A stretch of DNA of 64,000 bases from Microbacterium sp. 67-17 (GTDB taxonomy: Bacteria > Actinomycetota > Actinomycetes > Actinomycetales > Microbacteriaceae). The stretch's first letter is position 1. The number at the start of each line of letters is the position of its first letter. The translations under genes were made by a program, and so were the position numbers. The notes under the pieces are model-generated. The model saw nothing but the letters and a program-made list of their open reading frames with translations, did not search any database and was not told the DNA's origin. Positions 48,638-57,707 of the stretch are shown piece by piece. The stretch covers positions 62,001-126,000 of the forward strand of contig NZ_MKTR01000013.1 in assembly GCF_001898325.1 (NCBI RefSeq), read 5' to 3'.

Positions 48638-50227
48638 TTACTCCGCCTTCGGCTTGGATGTGCGCCGAGAGGCAACAACCGGCGCGGATGCTTCTCCGCC
48701 AGCTGCATCCGCCATGCCAGTACCGAAGGCGCGGCCGACAGTCTGACCCTGAATGATGGCGGCGAGGTCAATGCCGGTCGCTGCCTGCACGCTGTCGAAG
48801 ACCGACTTCATGGCTGTCGCGCTGTCGGCGCCGATGACGCGGGATGCGCCCTCCTCGCCTGAGCCGCCGCCGACGATCGATACGTTGCCGATCGCCGAGT
48901 AACCCTTCGCGAACTCCGCCATGATCGAGGGGAGCACATCGAGCACACGTTGCGACAGAATCGCCTCTTGGTTGGAGGCGATGGCTTCTGCTTCGGCCTC
49001 GATCGATTCGGCGCGGGCCTGACCTTCGGCCCGGATCGCGTCGGCCTCCGCCTCGGCACGCAGGCGCCTCGCCGTGGCTTCTGCGTCCGCGAGCGCACGC
49101 AGAGCACTAGCCTCACCGGCGGCGCGCGCCTCGGCAGCGGCAGCCTCTCCCGCGGCGCGGGCGCGGTCTGCCTCTGCCTGCTGCTCGGCGATCCGCGTGC
49201 GAGCCTCTGCCTCTTTGATCTTCTCGATCGCGGCAGCCTCTGCGGCACGTTCGCGGGTGTAGAGCTCGGCCTGCGCCCGGGTCTCGGCCTCGTAGCGCTG
49301 AGCGTCGGCGACGCGCTTGACGTCGGCATCCAGTTGGGCCTGCCGGTTCTCGGCCTGCTGCTGCAAGACCGCCTGTTCAGCCTGAGCTCTCGCGAGCTGC
49401 TCAGCCTGTTCGGCCTCAGCACGAGCGCGACCGATACCGGCGTTCGCATTGGCGGTATTGGTGTCCAGTGCCGTCTGCTCGATCAGATTCGCTTCCTGGT
49501 TCGCGATGTTCTTCTGATTGATCGCGCGGTCGGCGTTGGTTTGCGCGATCTCGGCGGCCTGGCGCTTGGCCTGGATCTCCGGCGCTCCGAGGGACTGGAT
49601 GTACCCCATCGCGTCAGTGATTCCCTTGATCTGGAACGAGTCGAGGATGAGACCTTGTTCGGCCAGTTCATGGGAGACATCGACGGCGATCTGATCCGAG
49701 AATTTCTTGCGTTCCCGCATGAGTTCGACGACCGACAGTGTCGCAACGATGCCACGGAGCGCCCCCTCGAGCTGCTCCGTGGTGAACTGCTCGATCGCCT
49801 TGTCCTGTGACGCGAAACGCTCGGCGGCGCGGCGGACGAACAGCGGGTCGGATCCGATCTTGACGATCGCGACACCATCGACGTTGAGCGTGACGTTGTC
49901 GAGCGACTGGGCCTCGGCATTCAGCGAGACCTGGCGAGAGCGCAGCGAAATGATCTCGTGGCGCTGTGTGAGGGGATTCACGAGCGACTTGCCGTTGACG
50001 ATCACGGTGACCGGGGACTCGGTCATCTCCGACCTGCTGGTGCCGTCGGCATCCATCACTGTGGTCTGGACGCGCTGCTTGCGGCCCGAGATGACGAGGG
50101 CTTCGTCTGCGCGGGCCACCTTGATCCACGCCCTCGCGAGCAGGAGGCCGATGAGCGCAACGATGATCGCTGCGACGACTGCCACCCCGATGATGATCAG
50201 AATGCCGACAAAACCGGCTGCCTCCAT
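48638..50227 (-). CDS. SPFH/flotillin-like membrane protein
   Basis: Flotillin-like proteins organise membrane microdomains. The 529-residue protein has one N-terminal helix (about 5-30), an SPFH/Band-7 domain (about 35-215, with GSDPLFVRRAAERF and LRGIVATLSVVELMRERKKFS), and a long Ala/Glu/Arg/Gln-rich coiled coil (about 215-440) with EAEA-type repeats. A C-terminal region (about 445-529) ends ASRRTSKPKAE. GGAG lies 7 bases before the ATG. A longer frame upstream lacks any good start. It is alone in its transcript and divergent from the DUF3145 gene. Confidence 0.9.
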   Translation of the reverse strand: MEAAGFVGILIIIGVAVVAAIIVALIGLLLARAWIKVARADEALVISGRKQRVQTTVMDADGTSRSEMTESPVTVIVNGKSLVNPLTQRHEIISLRSRQVSLNAEAQSLDNVTLNVDGVAIVKIGSDPLFVRRAAERFASQDKAIEQFTTEQLEGALRGIVATLSVVELMRERKKFSDQIAVDVSHELAEQGLILDSFQIKGITDAMGYIQSLGAPEIQAKRQAAEIAQTNADRAINQKNIANQEANLIEQTALDTNTANANAGIGRARAEAEQAEQLARAQAEQAVLQQQAENRQAQLDADVKRVADAQRYEAETRAQAELYTRERAAEAAAIEKIKEAEARTRIAEQQAEADRARAAGEAAAAEARAAGEASALRALADAEATARRLRAEAEADAIRAEGQARAESIEAEAEAIASNQEAILSQRVLDVLPSIMAEFAKGYSAIGNVSIVGGGSGEEGASRVIGADSATAMKSVFDSVQAATGIDLAAIIQGQTVGRAFGTGMADAAGGEASAPVVASRRTSKPKAE

Positions 50228-50365
50228 GGGCGTCTCCTTCGGTTTGGGCAGCGCGCCAGAGGAGGCGCGCTGCGAGAGTCGCGTGTGGCCCCCGACCCAG
50301 CCTTTCAGACGGGCGGTCTCGGGCAAAGCCCCAGTTCGCGCCGCGGTCACGTCGGAATGACAGGC

Positions 50366-50394
50366 TTGTGATTCGGCTCGCCCCAGGCGATAAT
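50366..50394 (+). promoter_or_regulatory. Promoter of the DUF3145 gene
   Basis: TTGTGA (50366-50371) and GATAAT (50389-50394) have 17-bp spacing, the best sigma-70-like promoter in the window. It leaves a leader of about 65 bases in which no riboswitch was recognised. The other 140 bases toward the SPFH gene hold only its own upstream region. Confidence 0.65.
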
Positions 50395-50466
50395 GGGCCC
50401 GATAACAGAACAGCCACAGATCTCCTGAGGACGTTGGGGAAGACGCACCTCGGAACGGAGATCGAT

Positions 50467-50970
50467 ATGGCTACATCAATGACGCGCGGTGTGGTGATGA
50501 TTCACTCCGCGCCACGGGCGTTGTGCCCCCACCTGGAGTGGGCGGTGGGTCGCGCGCTCGGTCGTGCGGTGAACTTCGACTGGGCGGACCAGCCTGTGCT
50601 CCCCGGTGCACGGCGTGCCGAGTACTTCTGGTCGGGACCGGTCGGAACCGGGGCAGCAATCGCCTCCGCGATGCACGGCTGGGAGCACCTGCGTTTCGAG
50701 GTCACCGAAGATCCGTCGGCCGCTTCGGATGGTGCCCGGTGGATGCACACTCCCGATCTCGGAATCCATCACGCGCAGACGGATGCCGCCGGCAATGTCG
50801 TCGTCGGCGAGGATCGCATCCGGTATGCGATGGAGCTCGCGGCACGCGACGTCCGCGACATGCAGCGCGAACTGCAGGTCGCACTCGGGTCAGCGTGGGA
50901 TGACGAACTCGAACCCTTCCGTCACGCCAGTGACGATGCACCCGTGGTGTGGCTCCACAAGGTTGGATAA
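50467..50970 (+). CDS. DUF3145 family protein
   Basis: The 167-residue protein matches DUF3145, an actinobacteria-restricted family: RGVVMIHSAPRALCPHLEWA, LGRAVNFDWADQP, RAEYFWSGPVGTGAAIASAM and LRFEVTEDPS. No membrane helix or signal peptide is present. The family has no known function that I can state. The first plausible ATG was taken. An in-frame extension upstream crosses the promoter. In several actinobacteria the gene lies close to the fatty acid synthesis genes, as here. Confidence 0.88.
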   Translation: MATSMTRGVVMIHSAPRALCPHLEWAVGRALGRAVNFDWADQPVLPGARRAEYFWSGPVGTGAAIASAMHGWEHLRFEVTEDPSAASDGARWMHTPDLGIHHAQTDAAGNVVVGEDRIRYAMELAARDVRDMQRELQVALGSAWDDELEPFRHASDDAPVVWLHKVG

Positions 50971-51055
50971 CGACTTCGCGTGCCGCGCGCGTGCGTACCG
51001 GATGTCGGATGAGACGGTTCCCGGCACTGGGAGAGCGTGGCAGCACGTGACGATG

Positions 51056-51097
51056 AGAACGGGTTCCTCTGAGCAATGGTGCAGAGGGACCCGTTCT
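51056..51097. terminator. Bidirectional terminator
   Basis: A 16-bp stem (one G-T pair) from AGAACGGGTTCCTCTG to CAGAGGGACCCGTTCT closes a ten-base loop. It separates the DUF3145 gene from the convergent lipoprotein gene, whose stop is 11 bases away. Confidence 0.9.
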
Positions 51098-51107
51098 GCG
51101 TCCGGCT

Positions 51108-52808
51108 TCAGCAGTTCGGTGGCGTCGGATGCCCGGCCGGTGGTCGCCCTTGGATCTCGCCCCAGGCGTACCCGCTGACGGCCTTTCCGCCGAGCGTACC
51201 GGAGTAGGAGAAAAGTCCCTCGTAGACCGCGCGTCCGAGGGCATTGAGTTCCTGATCGTGCGCGGTGGCCCGGAACACGAGGTCTGCAGCGGGACGTGAC
51301 GCTGAGGCATCCAACGTCACCGCGTACGAGAGTTCATAGACGTAGCAGCTATGCGGCGAGGTCCACGCGCTTGCCGGATCGGGCGTGATGTGGATCGCGC
51401 CCTGCGGCCAGTTGGCGGTCGGCTGGAGCGTGCCGTTGGCGGATTGCGAAGATCCGGCACCGCCGAGCATGGCGTAGTAGAGATTTCCAACGTCCTGCTG
51501 GCCCGTCACCGCGATCAGCATGCCTTGTTCGGTATCGGGCAGCTGGACCGAGAACTCTGTCCAGGCATACCCGTTGCTCACGATGTACTTCGCGGAATCG
51601 TTGTAGGTCTCGGTCAGATTATCGAAGAACAGCACGCCGCCCGTGCCGCCGCTCGCGTACGCCGATCCGATCTGAATCGACCACGACTCGACCTCGACGA
51701 GCGGCATCGAGTAGTAGTGCGAGCCCTGCCCGGCCATCGGGTCACCGGTAGCAGCGAGATACCGGCCGATGTCTCCGCCATACGTGTTCATGATCGCGGT
51801 GCGCTGATCAGTCGTGGTGATCGGGCCACCGGATGCCGGCAGCGGCGCCCCATCGAACATCCACAGCGGGAAGAACCCGTTTGGTCCGTATCCCCATTGG
51901 ATGATCCCAGTCGTGTCGCGTGCTCGGATGGTCAGTGTGGTCGGCTCGCTGACGCCGGTTTGGTAGATCCCGGTGTCGAGCGAGACGGTGAGCTCGTAGA
52001 GCGCGCCGACGGCGCCGATGGTGCCGGAAACGACCCTCATGTCAACCGTCTGAGCTGGTTGTCCGTGGTTCTGCTGTTCGACGTGGATGCGCCAGGGCTG
52101 GTAGCTGATGGTCGTGGGGACGGTGATGCCGGCAAGGCCATCGATTCCACCGAACGCGGGGCCGGTGTTCTGGTCGAGGCGGTTGAAGATGAGCCCCGAC
52201 TCTTCGATGGTGAGCAGGGGTACCTGAAGGCCCGGGATGACGGAGTTTCCCTGTGACATCAAGGCGATCGCGTTGATGCTGCCGTCACTGCCGACAAGGT
52301 GTCCGAAAAACTCATAGGACTGCGAGTCGTACTGGGGGAGACCTGTCGACAGGTAGGCGCGGAATCCGGTGCAGTCGCGCCCCTGTGCCAGCGGCACCGA
52401 GGAGTACTGGGCGATCGAGCCGAACGCGAGGACGGGATCCGTCGGGGGAGTGTTGCTGGTGGGGCACGCCGACGGAATTGTCGGCGTCGGGGTGGGATTC
52501 GGCGCGGGATTTGGTGTCGGCTGCGGTGATGGGCGGCTGGAACCACCGCTGCTGCCGCCGCGTCCTGGACCGATCGGTGGTGACGGTGCTGGAGAGGGGG
52601 GAACGGTCGGCGTTGCCGAGGGGGTGGTGGTTGGTGTCGAGTGACGTCCCTGGATCGTTGCCGAGGGTGACGCTGAGGGGGAAGCAGAGCCCTCAGGTGC
52701 CGCGGTGGGAGGTCCGAAAGTGCACGCGCTCAGCCCGAGGAGGGCCAGCGCCATGACCGGAGCCAGCACCATCGCGCGAACAGAACCCACGGGTGAAGTC
52801 TTCCACAC
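51108..52808 (-). CDS. Large lipoprotein with AttH/CrtC-like (lipocalin-type) C-terminal part
   Basis: The 566-residue protein has a clear lipoprotein signal ending LLGLSAC (Cys29). A Ser/Thr/Pro-rich linker (about 30-115) with PTPNPAPNPTPTPT-like repeats spans the wall. A globular domain of about 450 residues follows. GSHYYSMPLVEVESWS, VSNGYAWTEFSVQLP and YEGLFSYSGTLGGK with SGYAWGEIQG look like the two-barrel AttH/CrtC family (carotenoid hydratase-like, lipocalin fold). That family call is moderate. It lies 23 bases after fabF on the same strand and may be the last gene of the fatty acid operon. The function is unknown. Confidence 0.8.
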   Translation of the reverse strand: MWKTSPVGSVRAMVLAPVMALALLGLSACTFGPPTAAPEGSASPSASPSATIQGRHSTPTTTPSATPTVPPSPAPSPPIGPGRGGSSGGSSRPSPQPTPNPAPNPTPTPTIPSACPTSNTPPTDPVLAFGSIAQYSSVPLAQGRDCTGFRAYLSTGLPQYDSQSYEFFGHLVGSDGSINAIALMSQGNSVIPGLQVPLLTIEESGLIFNRLDQNTGPAFGGIDGLAGITVPTTISYQPWRIHVEQQNHGQPAQTVDMRVVSGTIGAVGALYELTVSLDTGIYQTGVSEPTTLTIRARDTTGIIQWGYGPNGFFPLWMFDGAPLPASGGPITTTDQRTAIMNTYGGDIGRYLAATGDPMAGQGSHYYSMPLVEVESWSIQIGSAYASGGTGGVLFFDNLTETYNDSAKYIVSNGYAWTEFSVQLPDTEQGMLIAVTGQQDVGNLYYAMLGGAGSSQSANGTLQPTANWPQGAIHITPDPASAWTSPHSCYVYELSYAVTLDASASRPAADLVFRATAHDQELNALGRAVYEGLFSYSGTLGGKAVSGYAWGEIQGRPPAGHPTPPNC

Positions 52809-52831
52809 GTGGTCAGCCAGGCTGGAGGTGC

Positions 52832-54067
52832 CTAGATGCTGCGGAACGCGGCGACGGCGTTGTGTCCGCCGAATCCGAAGGAGTTGCTGATCGCGACGTG
52901 ATCGCCGTCACCGAGCTCGACAGCTTCGCCCACCCGGAGCGGGATCTCGGGATCCTGCTCCGTGATGTTGATCGTCGGGGGGGCGATGCGGTTGTGCAGC
53001 GCCAAGACGGTGAAGACCGCCTCCAGCGCACCGGTGCCGCCGAGCAGGTGTCCCGTGGAGCCCTTGGTTGCCGACACGGGGATCTCGTGGACGCGGTCAC
53101 CGAACACCGACAGCAGCGCCTTGTATTCGGCGATATCTCCCGTTGGTGTCGAGGTGGCGTGTGCGTTGATGTGCGTCACGTCATCGACGGAGGCGTCAGC
53201 TTGCGCAAGGGCCTGCAGAACTGCTCGGGAGGCGCCGAGACCCTCGGGCTCGGGAGCCGTGATGTGGTACGAGTCAGCCGTGACCGCGCCGCCGGCAACG
53301 ACGGCATAAATCCGGGCACCGCGGGCTCGCGCGTGTTCTTCGGTCTCGAGCACCAGGGCGGCGGCACCCTCACCCATGACGAAGCCATCGCGGTCGATGC
53401 TGTAGGGACGTGACGCGTGGGCCGGGTCGTCATTGCGGCGTGACAGGGCCTGCATCGAGGAGAAGGCGGCGAGGGTGATCGGGTGGATGACCGACTCGGT
53501 GCCGCCCGCGATCACGACATCTGCGAGGCCGAGGCGGATGTGCTCGACCGCGTTGACGATCGACTCGGTGCTGGATGCACAGGCCGAAGCCACGGTCCGT
53601 GCATATGCGCGCGCCTCCAGATACATCGAAATAGCCGCGGCAGGAGCATTGGGCATGAGCATGGGAACCGACATCGGCATGACGCGACGCGGGCCCTTCT
53701 CACGAAGGGTGTCCCACCCGTCGAGGAGAGTCCACAGTCCGCCGATTCCGGTGGCGAAGTCGACGCCGAGGCGCTCGGGGTCGACGTCCGGAGTTCCGGC
53801 ATCCGCCCACGCTTCGCGGGCAGCGACCAGTGCGTACTGAGACGACGGGTCGAGGCGCTTGGCTTCGGGCCGGGCGAGCACGGTGTCTGCCGGGACGCGT
53901 GCCGAGGCCGCGAACGTCACGGGGAGCTCGTACTTGGCAACCCAGTCGTGCTCGAGCGAGCGCGCGCCAGATTCGCCGGCCAGCAGTGCCGACCAGGACT
54001 CGGGCGCCGTTCCTCCGATAGGGGTCGTGGCGCCGATACCGGTGACGACGATACGTGAACTGCTCAT
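52832..54067 (-). CDS. fabF: Beta-ketoacyl-ACP synthase II
   Basis: FabF elongates acyl-ACP in type II fatty acid synthesis. The 411-residue enzyme has the catalytic triad Cys in TVASACASSTESI, His in INAHATSTPTGD and His in STGHLLGGTGA, plus the usual FGFGGHNA end. The start follows GAGGAC. It is downstream of acpP, with a strong hairpin between them. Confidence 0.96.
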   Translation of the reverse strand: MSSSRIVVTGIGATTPIGGTAPESWSALLAGESGARSLEHDWVAKYELPVTFAASARVPADTVLARPEAKRLDPSSQYALVAAREAWADAGTPDVDPERLGVDFATGIGGLWTLLDGWDTLREKGPRRVMPMSVPMLMPNAPAAAISMYLEARAYARTVASACASSTESIVNAVEHIRLGLADVVIAGGTESVIHPITLAAFSSMQALSRRNDDPAHASRPYSIDRDGFVMGEGAAALVLETEEHARARGARIYAVVAGGAVTADSYHITAPEPEGLGASRAVLQALAQADASVDDVTHINAHATSTPTGDIAEYKALLSVFGDRVHEIPVSATKGSTGHLLGGTGALEAVFTVLALHNRIAPPTINITEQDPEIPLRVGEAVELGDGDHVAISNSFGFGGHNAVAAFRSI

Positions 54068-54085
54068 GTAGTCCTCAGGGATGGT

Positions 54086-54110
54086 CCGGTGGGGGCGGCG
54101 CCCCCACCGG
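54086..54110 (-). terminator. Intercistronic hairpin between acpP and fabF
   Basis: A perfect 11-bp stem CCGGTGGGGGC/GCCCCCACCGG with a three-base loop lies in the 51-base gap between acpP and fabF. There is no U-tract, so it may be a partial terminator or a block to 3' exonucleases that raises acpP over fabF mRNA. Confidence 0.6.
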
Positions 54111-54118
54111 AGATCGGG

Positions 54119-54367
54119 TCACGCCTGGTTCGACGTGATGTAGGTGACAGCGTCGCCGACGGTCTTGAGGTTCTTGACCTCGTCGTCGGGAATGGTCACG
54201 CCGAACTTCTCCTCGGCGTTGACGACGATGGTCATCATCGAGATCGAGTCGATGTCGAGGTCGTCCGTGAACGACTTCTCCATGGCGACCTCGTCGGCAG
54301 AGATGCCGGTCTCGTCGGTGATGAGCTCGGCGAGTCCTGCGAGGACGTCGTCGTTTGTGAGTGCCAT
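54119..54367 (-). CDS. acpP: Acyl carrier protein
   Basis: ACP carries growing acyl chains on a phosphopantetheine arm. The 82-residue acidic protein has the attachment site DLDIDSISMM with serine at residue 41. The motif reads DSI where DSL is usual. GAGGGAG lies well placed before the ATG. It sits between fabH and fabF, the actinobacterial order fabD-fabH-acpP-fabF. Confidence 0.96.
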   Translation of the reverse strand: MALTNDDVLAGLAELITDETGISADEVAMEKSFTDDLDIDSISMMTIVVNAEEKFGVTIPDDEVKNLKTVGDAVTYITSNQA

Positions 54368-54460
54368 GGGTATCTCCCTCTGGGTTGATATGGATGGATT
54401 GTGGTCGGTGTGGGCCTCAGGTGAGGCCGTCCTGCCAGTCTAGAGTTCGAGGCTCGGGCG

Positions 54461-55462
54461 TCACGGAAGGACGACGACCTGCGCGCCGTACACCAGGCCC
54501 GCTCCGAAACCGATCTGCAGGGCCAGGCCGCCGCTGAGTTCCGGGTGTTCCTCGAGAAGTCGGTGCGTGGCGAGCGGGATGGAGGCGGCGGAGGTGTTTC
54601 CGGTCGTCTCGATGTCGCGTCCGATCACGACGGACTCGGGAAGCCCGAGCTGCTTGGCGAACTCGTCGATGATCCGCATGTTCGCCTGGTGCGGAACGAA
54701 GGCTGCGAGGTCGGATGCCTCGACGCCTGCAGCTGCAAGGGCCTCACGGGCAACCTTCACCATCTCCCACACCGCCCAGCGGAAGACTGTTGGTCCCTCC
54801 TGACGGAGCGTGGGCCACGGTGCCTTGCCGTCGCGGAACTCGGTCAGCGTGTGGTTCATCCCGACGGCGTCGGCCTTCGAACCATCCGAGCCCCACACCG
54901 TCGGGCCGATCCCCGGTGTCTCGGAGGGTCCGACAACGGCAGCACCGGCACCGTCGCCGAGGAGGAAAGAGATCGAGCGGTCGGTCGGGTCGACGATGTC
55001 ACTGAGCTTCTCAGCCCCGATCACGACGGCGTAGTGTGCGCCGCCCCCGCGGATGAGAGCATCGGCCTGCCCCACTCCGTACGCGAACCCCGCACACGCA
55101 GCGTTGAGGTCGTACGCCGCGGCATCCTTCGCTCCGATGCGCTCCGCTACGATCGCCGAAACCGACGGGGTTTGCCGGGGGTTGGAGATCGTTGCGACGA
55201 TCACCGCGTCGATCTTGTCCGGAGAAACGCCCGACTTCGAAACGGCTTCGGCGGCGGCATCCGTAGCAAGGTCGATCGCGTTCGTCGTCTCGACGGCGCG
55301 CACGCGGGTCACGATTCCGGTGCGCTGGCGGATCCACTCGTCGCTTGAGTCGATCGGGCCGACGAGCTCATCGTTCGGAACGATTCGCTCGCCCCGGGCC
55401 GCGCCGTAGGCGTAGATCCGGGTGTGCGCAGCACCCTGGGGCTGACGAAGGGACGCGGTCAT
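54461..55462 (-). CDS. fabH: Beta-ketoacyl-ACP synthase III
   Basis: FabH starts fatty acid synthesis by condensing an acyl-CoA with malonyl-ACP. The 333 residues have Cys123 in LNAACAGFAYG, histidine in VPHQANMRI and asparagine in TGNTSAASIP. In branched-chain-producing actinobacteria FabH prefers branched primers. That preference cannot be read here. The ATG overlaps the fabD stop by four bases. A frame extension upstream over fabD was discarded. Confidence 0.96.
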   Translation of the reverse strand: MTASLRQPQGAAHTRIYAYGAARGERIVPNDELVGPIDSSDEWIRQRTGIVTRVRAVETTNAIDLATDAAAEAVSKSGVSPDKIDAVIVATISNPRQTPSVSAIVAERIGAKDAAAYDLNAACAGFAYGVGQADALIRGGGAHYAVVIGAEKLSDIVDPTDRSISFLLGDGAGAAVVGPSETPGIGPTVWGSDGSKADAVGMNHTLTEFRDGKAPWPTLRQEGPTVFRWAVWEMVKVAREALAAAGVEASDLAAFVPHQANMRIIDEFAKQLGLPESVVIGRDIETTGNTSAASIPLATHRLLEEHPELSGGLALQIGFGAGLVYGAQVVVLP

Positions 55463-56397
55463 TCGGCTTCTCCTTGAGCGGATGCGGTGGCCACAAGCTC
55501 GGCCGCCGACGTGAGGTCTTCGGGAGTCTTGACCGCGACTGAGGGTACTCCGCGCAGGGCACGCTTCGCGAGGCCGACAAGGGTCCCGCCGGGTGCGAAC
55601 TCGATCAACCCTGTGACGCCCGCGGCGGCGAACGACTGCATGCACGCGTCCCACCGAACCGGGGATGCGACCTGATCGACAACGAGCGAGAGTGCCTCCG
55701 CTCCGCTGCCTACCCGCGAACCATCCCGATTCGTCCACAGCTGCAGGCCTGGATCGGACGGGGTCACGGCTGCGATGGCCGATCGCAGCGTGTCGACCGC
55801 CGGTGCCATGTAGTGCGTGTGGAAAGCTCCCGCAACCGAAAGCGGAATCACACGGGTCCCTGCCGGCGGCTCGGCGCTCAGCGCGGCGAGTGCCGCGGCC
55901 GCACCTGCCGCCACAATCTGTCCTCCGCCGTTGAAGTTCGCCGGTGTGAGCTCGAGCGCGGCGAGGCTCTCCTCGACGACTGCCTGGTCGCCGCCGATCA
56001 CGGCGCTCATCCCCGTGTCAGCGAGCGATGCGGCATCCGCCATCGCCCGGCCGCGGATTCCGACCAGGCGCAGTGCAGTCTCCGCATCAATGACACCAGC
56101 CGCTGCCAGTGCGGCGAACTCACCCACCGAATGCCCGGCTACCCCGTCGACAGGCGTAGAGACCCGCTGTGCGAAGAGCTCCCACGACAATACGGAGGCG
56201 GCGACAATGAGCGGCTGCGCAATACGCGTGTCGCGAATGGTGTCGGCATCCGCATCGGTTCCGGCTTCGATGAGGTCGACCTCTGCCCACTGCGAGAACT
56301 GCTCGAGACGTGGGCGGACCCCATCGATGTCCAGCCAGGGTTCGAGGAATCCTGGCGTTTGGGAGCCTTGACCGGGGAAGACGGCGATGATCACCAT
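55459..56397 (-). CDS. fabD: Malonyl-CoA:ACP transacylase
   Basis: FabD loads malonyl groups onto ACP. The 312 residues have VFPGQGSQTPGFL at the N-terminus, the nucleophile GHSVGEFAAL (Ser90), arginine in IRGRAMADAA, and GAFHTHYMAPA with the catalytic histidine. The ATG follows AGGATGGG. It is first in fabD-fabH-acpP-fabF, 82 bases after the FasR-like gene. That gap holds minus-strand CAGAAT hexamers (56425-56430 and 56434-56439) that could be -10 elements, and a TCGAGA direct repeat with 26-base period (56415 and 56441). Confidence 0.96.
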   Translation of the reverse strand: MVIIAVFPGQGSQTPGFLEPWLDIDGVRPRLEQFSQWAEVDLIEAGTDADADTIRDTRIAQPLIVAASVLSWELFAQRVSTPVDGVAGHSVGEFAALAAAGVIDAETALRLVGIRGRAMADAASLADTGMSAVIGGDQAVVEESLAALELTPANFNGGGQIVAAGAAAALAALSAEPPAGTRVIPLSVAGAFHTHYMAPAVDTLRSAIAAVTPSDPGLQLWTNRDGSRVGSGAEALSLVVDQVASPVRWDACMQSFAAAGVTGLIEFAPGGTLVGLAKRALRGVPSVAVKTPEDLTSAAELVATASAQGEAE

Positions 56398-56479
56398 CCC
56401 ATCCTGCCAGCGTGTCGAGAGGTCATTCTGGAGATTCTGATCGAGAAACCGCGCATTCGTTTGTCGCGCGTCTACACGA

Positions 56480-57697
56480 TCACGCTGATACGCGGCGGTG
56501 CAGCGCGGCAGGTCGGCGTCGCACTGACTCGGTGCCCATCGAACCCAGGATGAGCGCGGTCTGGAGGATGAGGGCCTCGCGGGGACCCGTGGCATCCCAT
56601 CCGATGACCTCCGAGACGCGCTTGAGGCGATAGCGCACCGTGTTGGGGTGCACGAACAGCTCGCGCGCCGTGGCCTCGAGCGACCGACCGTTGTCGAGGT
56701 AGCTCCACAGGGTCGTGACAAGATCCGTCGAATGCGCGTGCAGGGGACGGTAGATGCGTTCGATCAACGTCTGCTTGGCCAACGGATCACCGGCCAGCGC
56801 GCGCTCCGGAAGCAGGTCATCGGCCTCGACCGGCCGCGGCGCATGCCGCCATGCGCGGGCAACGGCAAATCCCGCCAGTGCTGCGCGGGCGCTCATGCTG
56901 GCATCGACCAGCGCCGGCACCGCGGGGCCGAGCACGAGGTATCCCGGCCCGAAGCCGGGCTCGAGGCGCCGAGCGATCTCGGGGAAGGGCAAGTCCTGCT
57001 CGGCGTCTTCTGAGCGCGGTGACGGCTCTGACCTCCCGATCACCAGAACCAATCGGGATCCCTGCACCCCGATGAGCACATCCACGCCGAGCTTGCGTGC
57101 GGTTCGGCGCAGCTGGTCGACGTCGAACTGTGGCGGTGTCGTGCCCACCAGAACAGCGACTTCTCCGTGGCCGTGCCATCCGAGCGCCGCAATCCGGCTC
57201 GGCAGCTCCTCGTCGGTTTCGCCCGTGAGGATCGAATCCACGACGAGAGCTTCCAGCCGTGCATCCCACAGCCCGCGCGCCTCGGCGGCTCGGGCATACA
57301 CGTCGGCCGCCGCGAAGGCGACCTCCCTCGAGTAGAGGAGGATCGCCTCACGCAGGCTCTCGCTCTTGCTCGCGATCCGCTCTTCGGTCACCGTCACTGA
57401 CACACGGATGAGCTGAAGCGTCTGCTGCAGGCTCACACTGCGCAAGAGTTCTCGGGGCGCAGCGGCGAAGATGTCTGCGGCGATCCACGGCGTCGACTGC
57501 GGATCGTCGTACCACTGGATAAATGACGTGATACCGGCCTGGGCCACCAGGCCCACCGCGGACCGACGCGCAGGCGGCATCTCGGAGTACCAGGGCAGGC
57601 TCTGCTCGAGCCGCTGGATCGTCGCGGTGGCGAGATCCCCCGAGATGCGGCGTAGCCACGCCAGAGTCTCGGCCTTGTCGGTGGGATGCGCTGTCAT
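56480..57697 (-). CDS. fasR: PucR-type transcriptional regulator, FasR-like
   Basis: The 405-residue protein has an N-terminal helical part, a central GGDEF-like/PucR region and a C-terminal helix-turn-helix of the PucR type (SLEATARELFVHPNTVRYRLKR, about 340-361). Its position directly before fabD matches FasR of Streptomyces, an activator of the fab operon. The ATG is 10 bases after the aceE stop, so aceE transcription may read into it. The orthology call rests on position and family, not on tested binding sites. Confidence 0.85.
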   Translation of the reverse strand: MTAHPTDKAETLAWLRRISGDLATATIQRLEQSLPWYSEMPPARRSAVGLVAQAGITSFIQWYDDPQSTPWIAADIFAAAPRELLRSVSLQQTLQLIRVSVTVTEERIASKSESLREAILLYSREVAFAAADVYARAAEARGLWDARLEALVVDSILTGETDEELPSRIAALGWHGHGEVAVLVGTTPPQFDVDQLRRTARKLGVDVLIGVQGSRLVLVIGRSEPSPRSEDAEQDLPFPEIARRLEPGFGPGYLVLGPAVPALVDASMSARAALAGFAVARAWRHAPRPVEADDLLPERALAGDPLAKQTLIERIYRPLHAHSTDLVTTLWSYLDNGRSLEATARELFVHPNTVRYRLKRVSEVIGWDATGPREALILQTALILGSMGTESVRRRPAALHRRVSA

Positions 57698-57707
57698 GGC
57701 CGGGTCG

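Noticed and set aside
48404..48862. A plus-strand frame whose product seems to contain protein repeats (NRTPLAGGVLF)
   Set aside because: The repeat is the translated 78-bp DNA repeat with its terminator hairpins, and the remainder is antisense to the SPFH gene.
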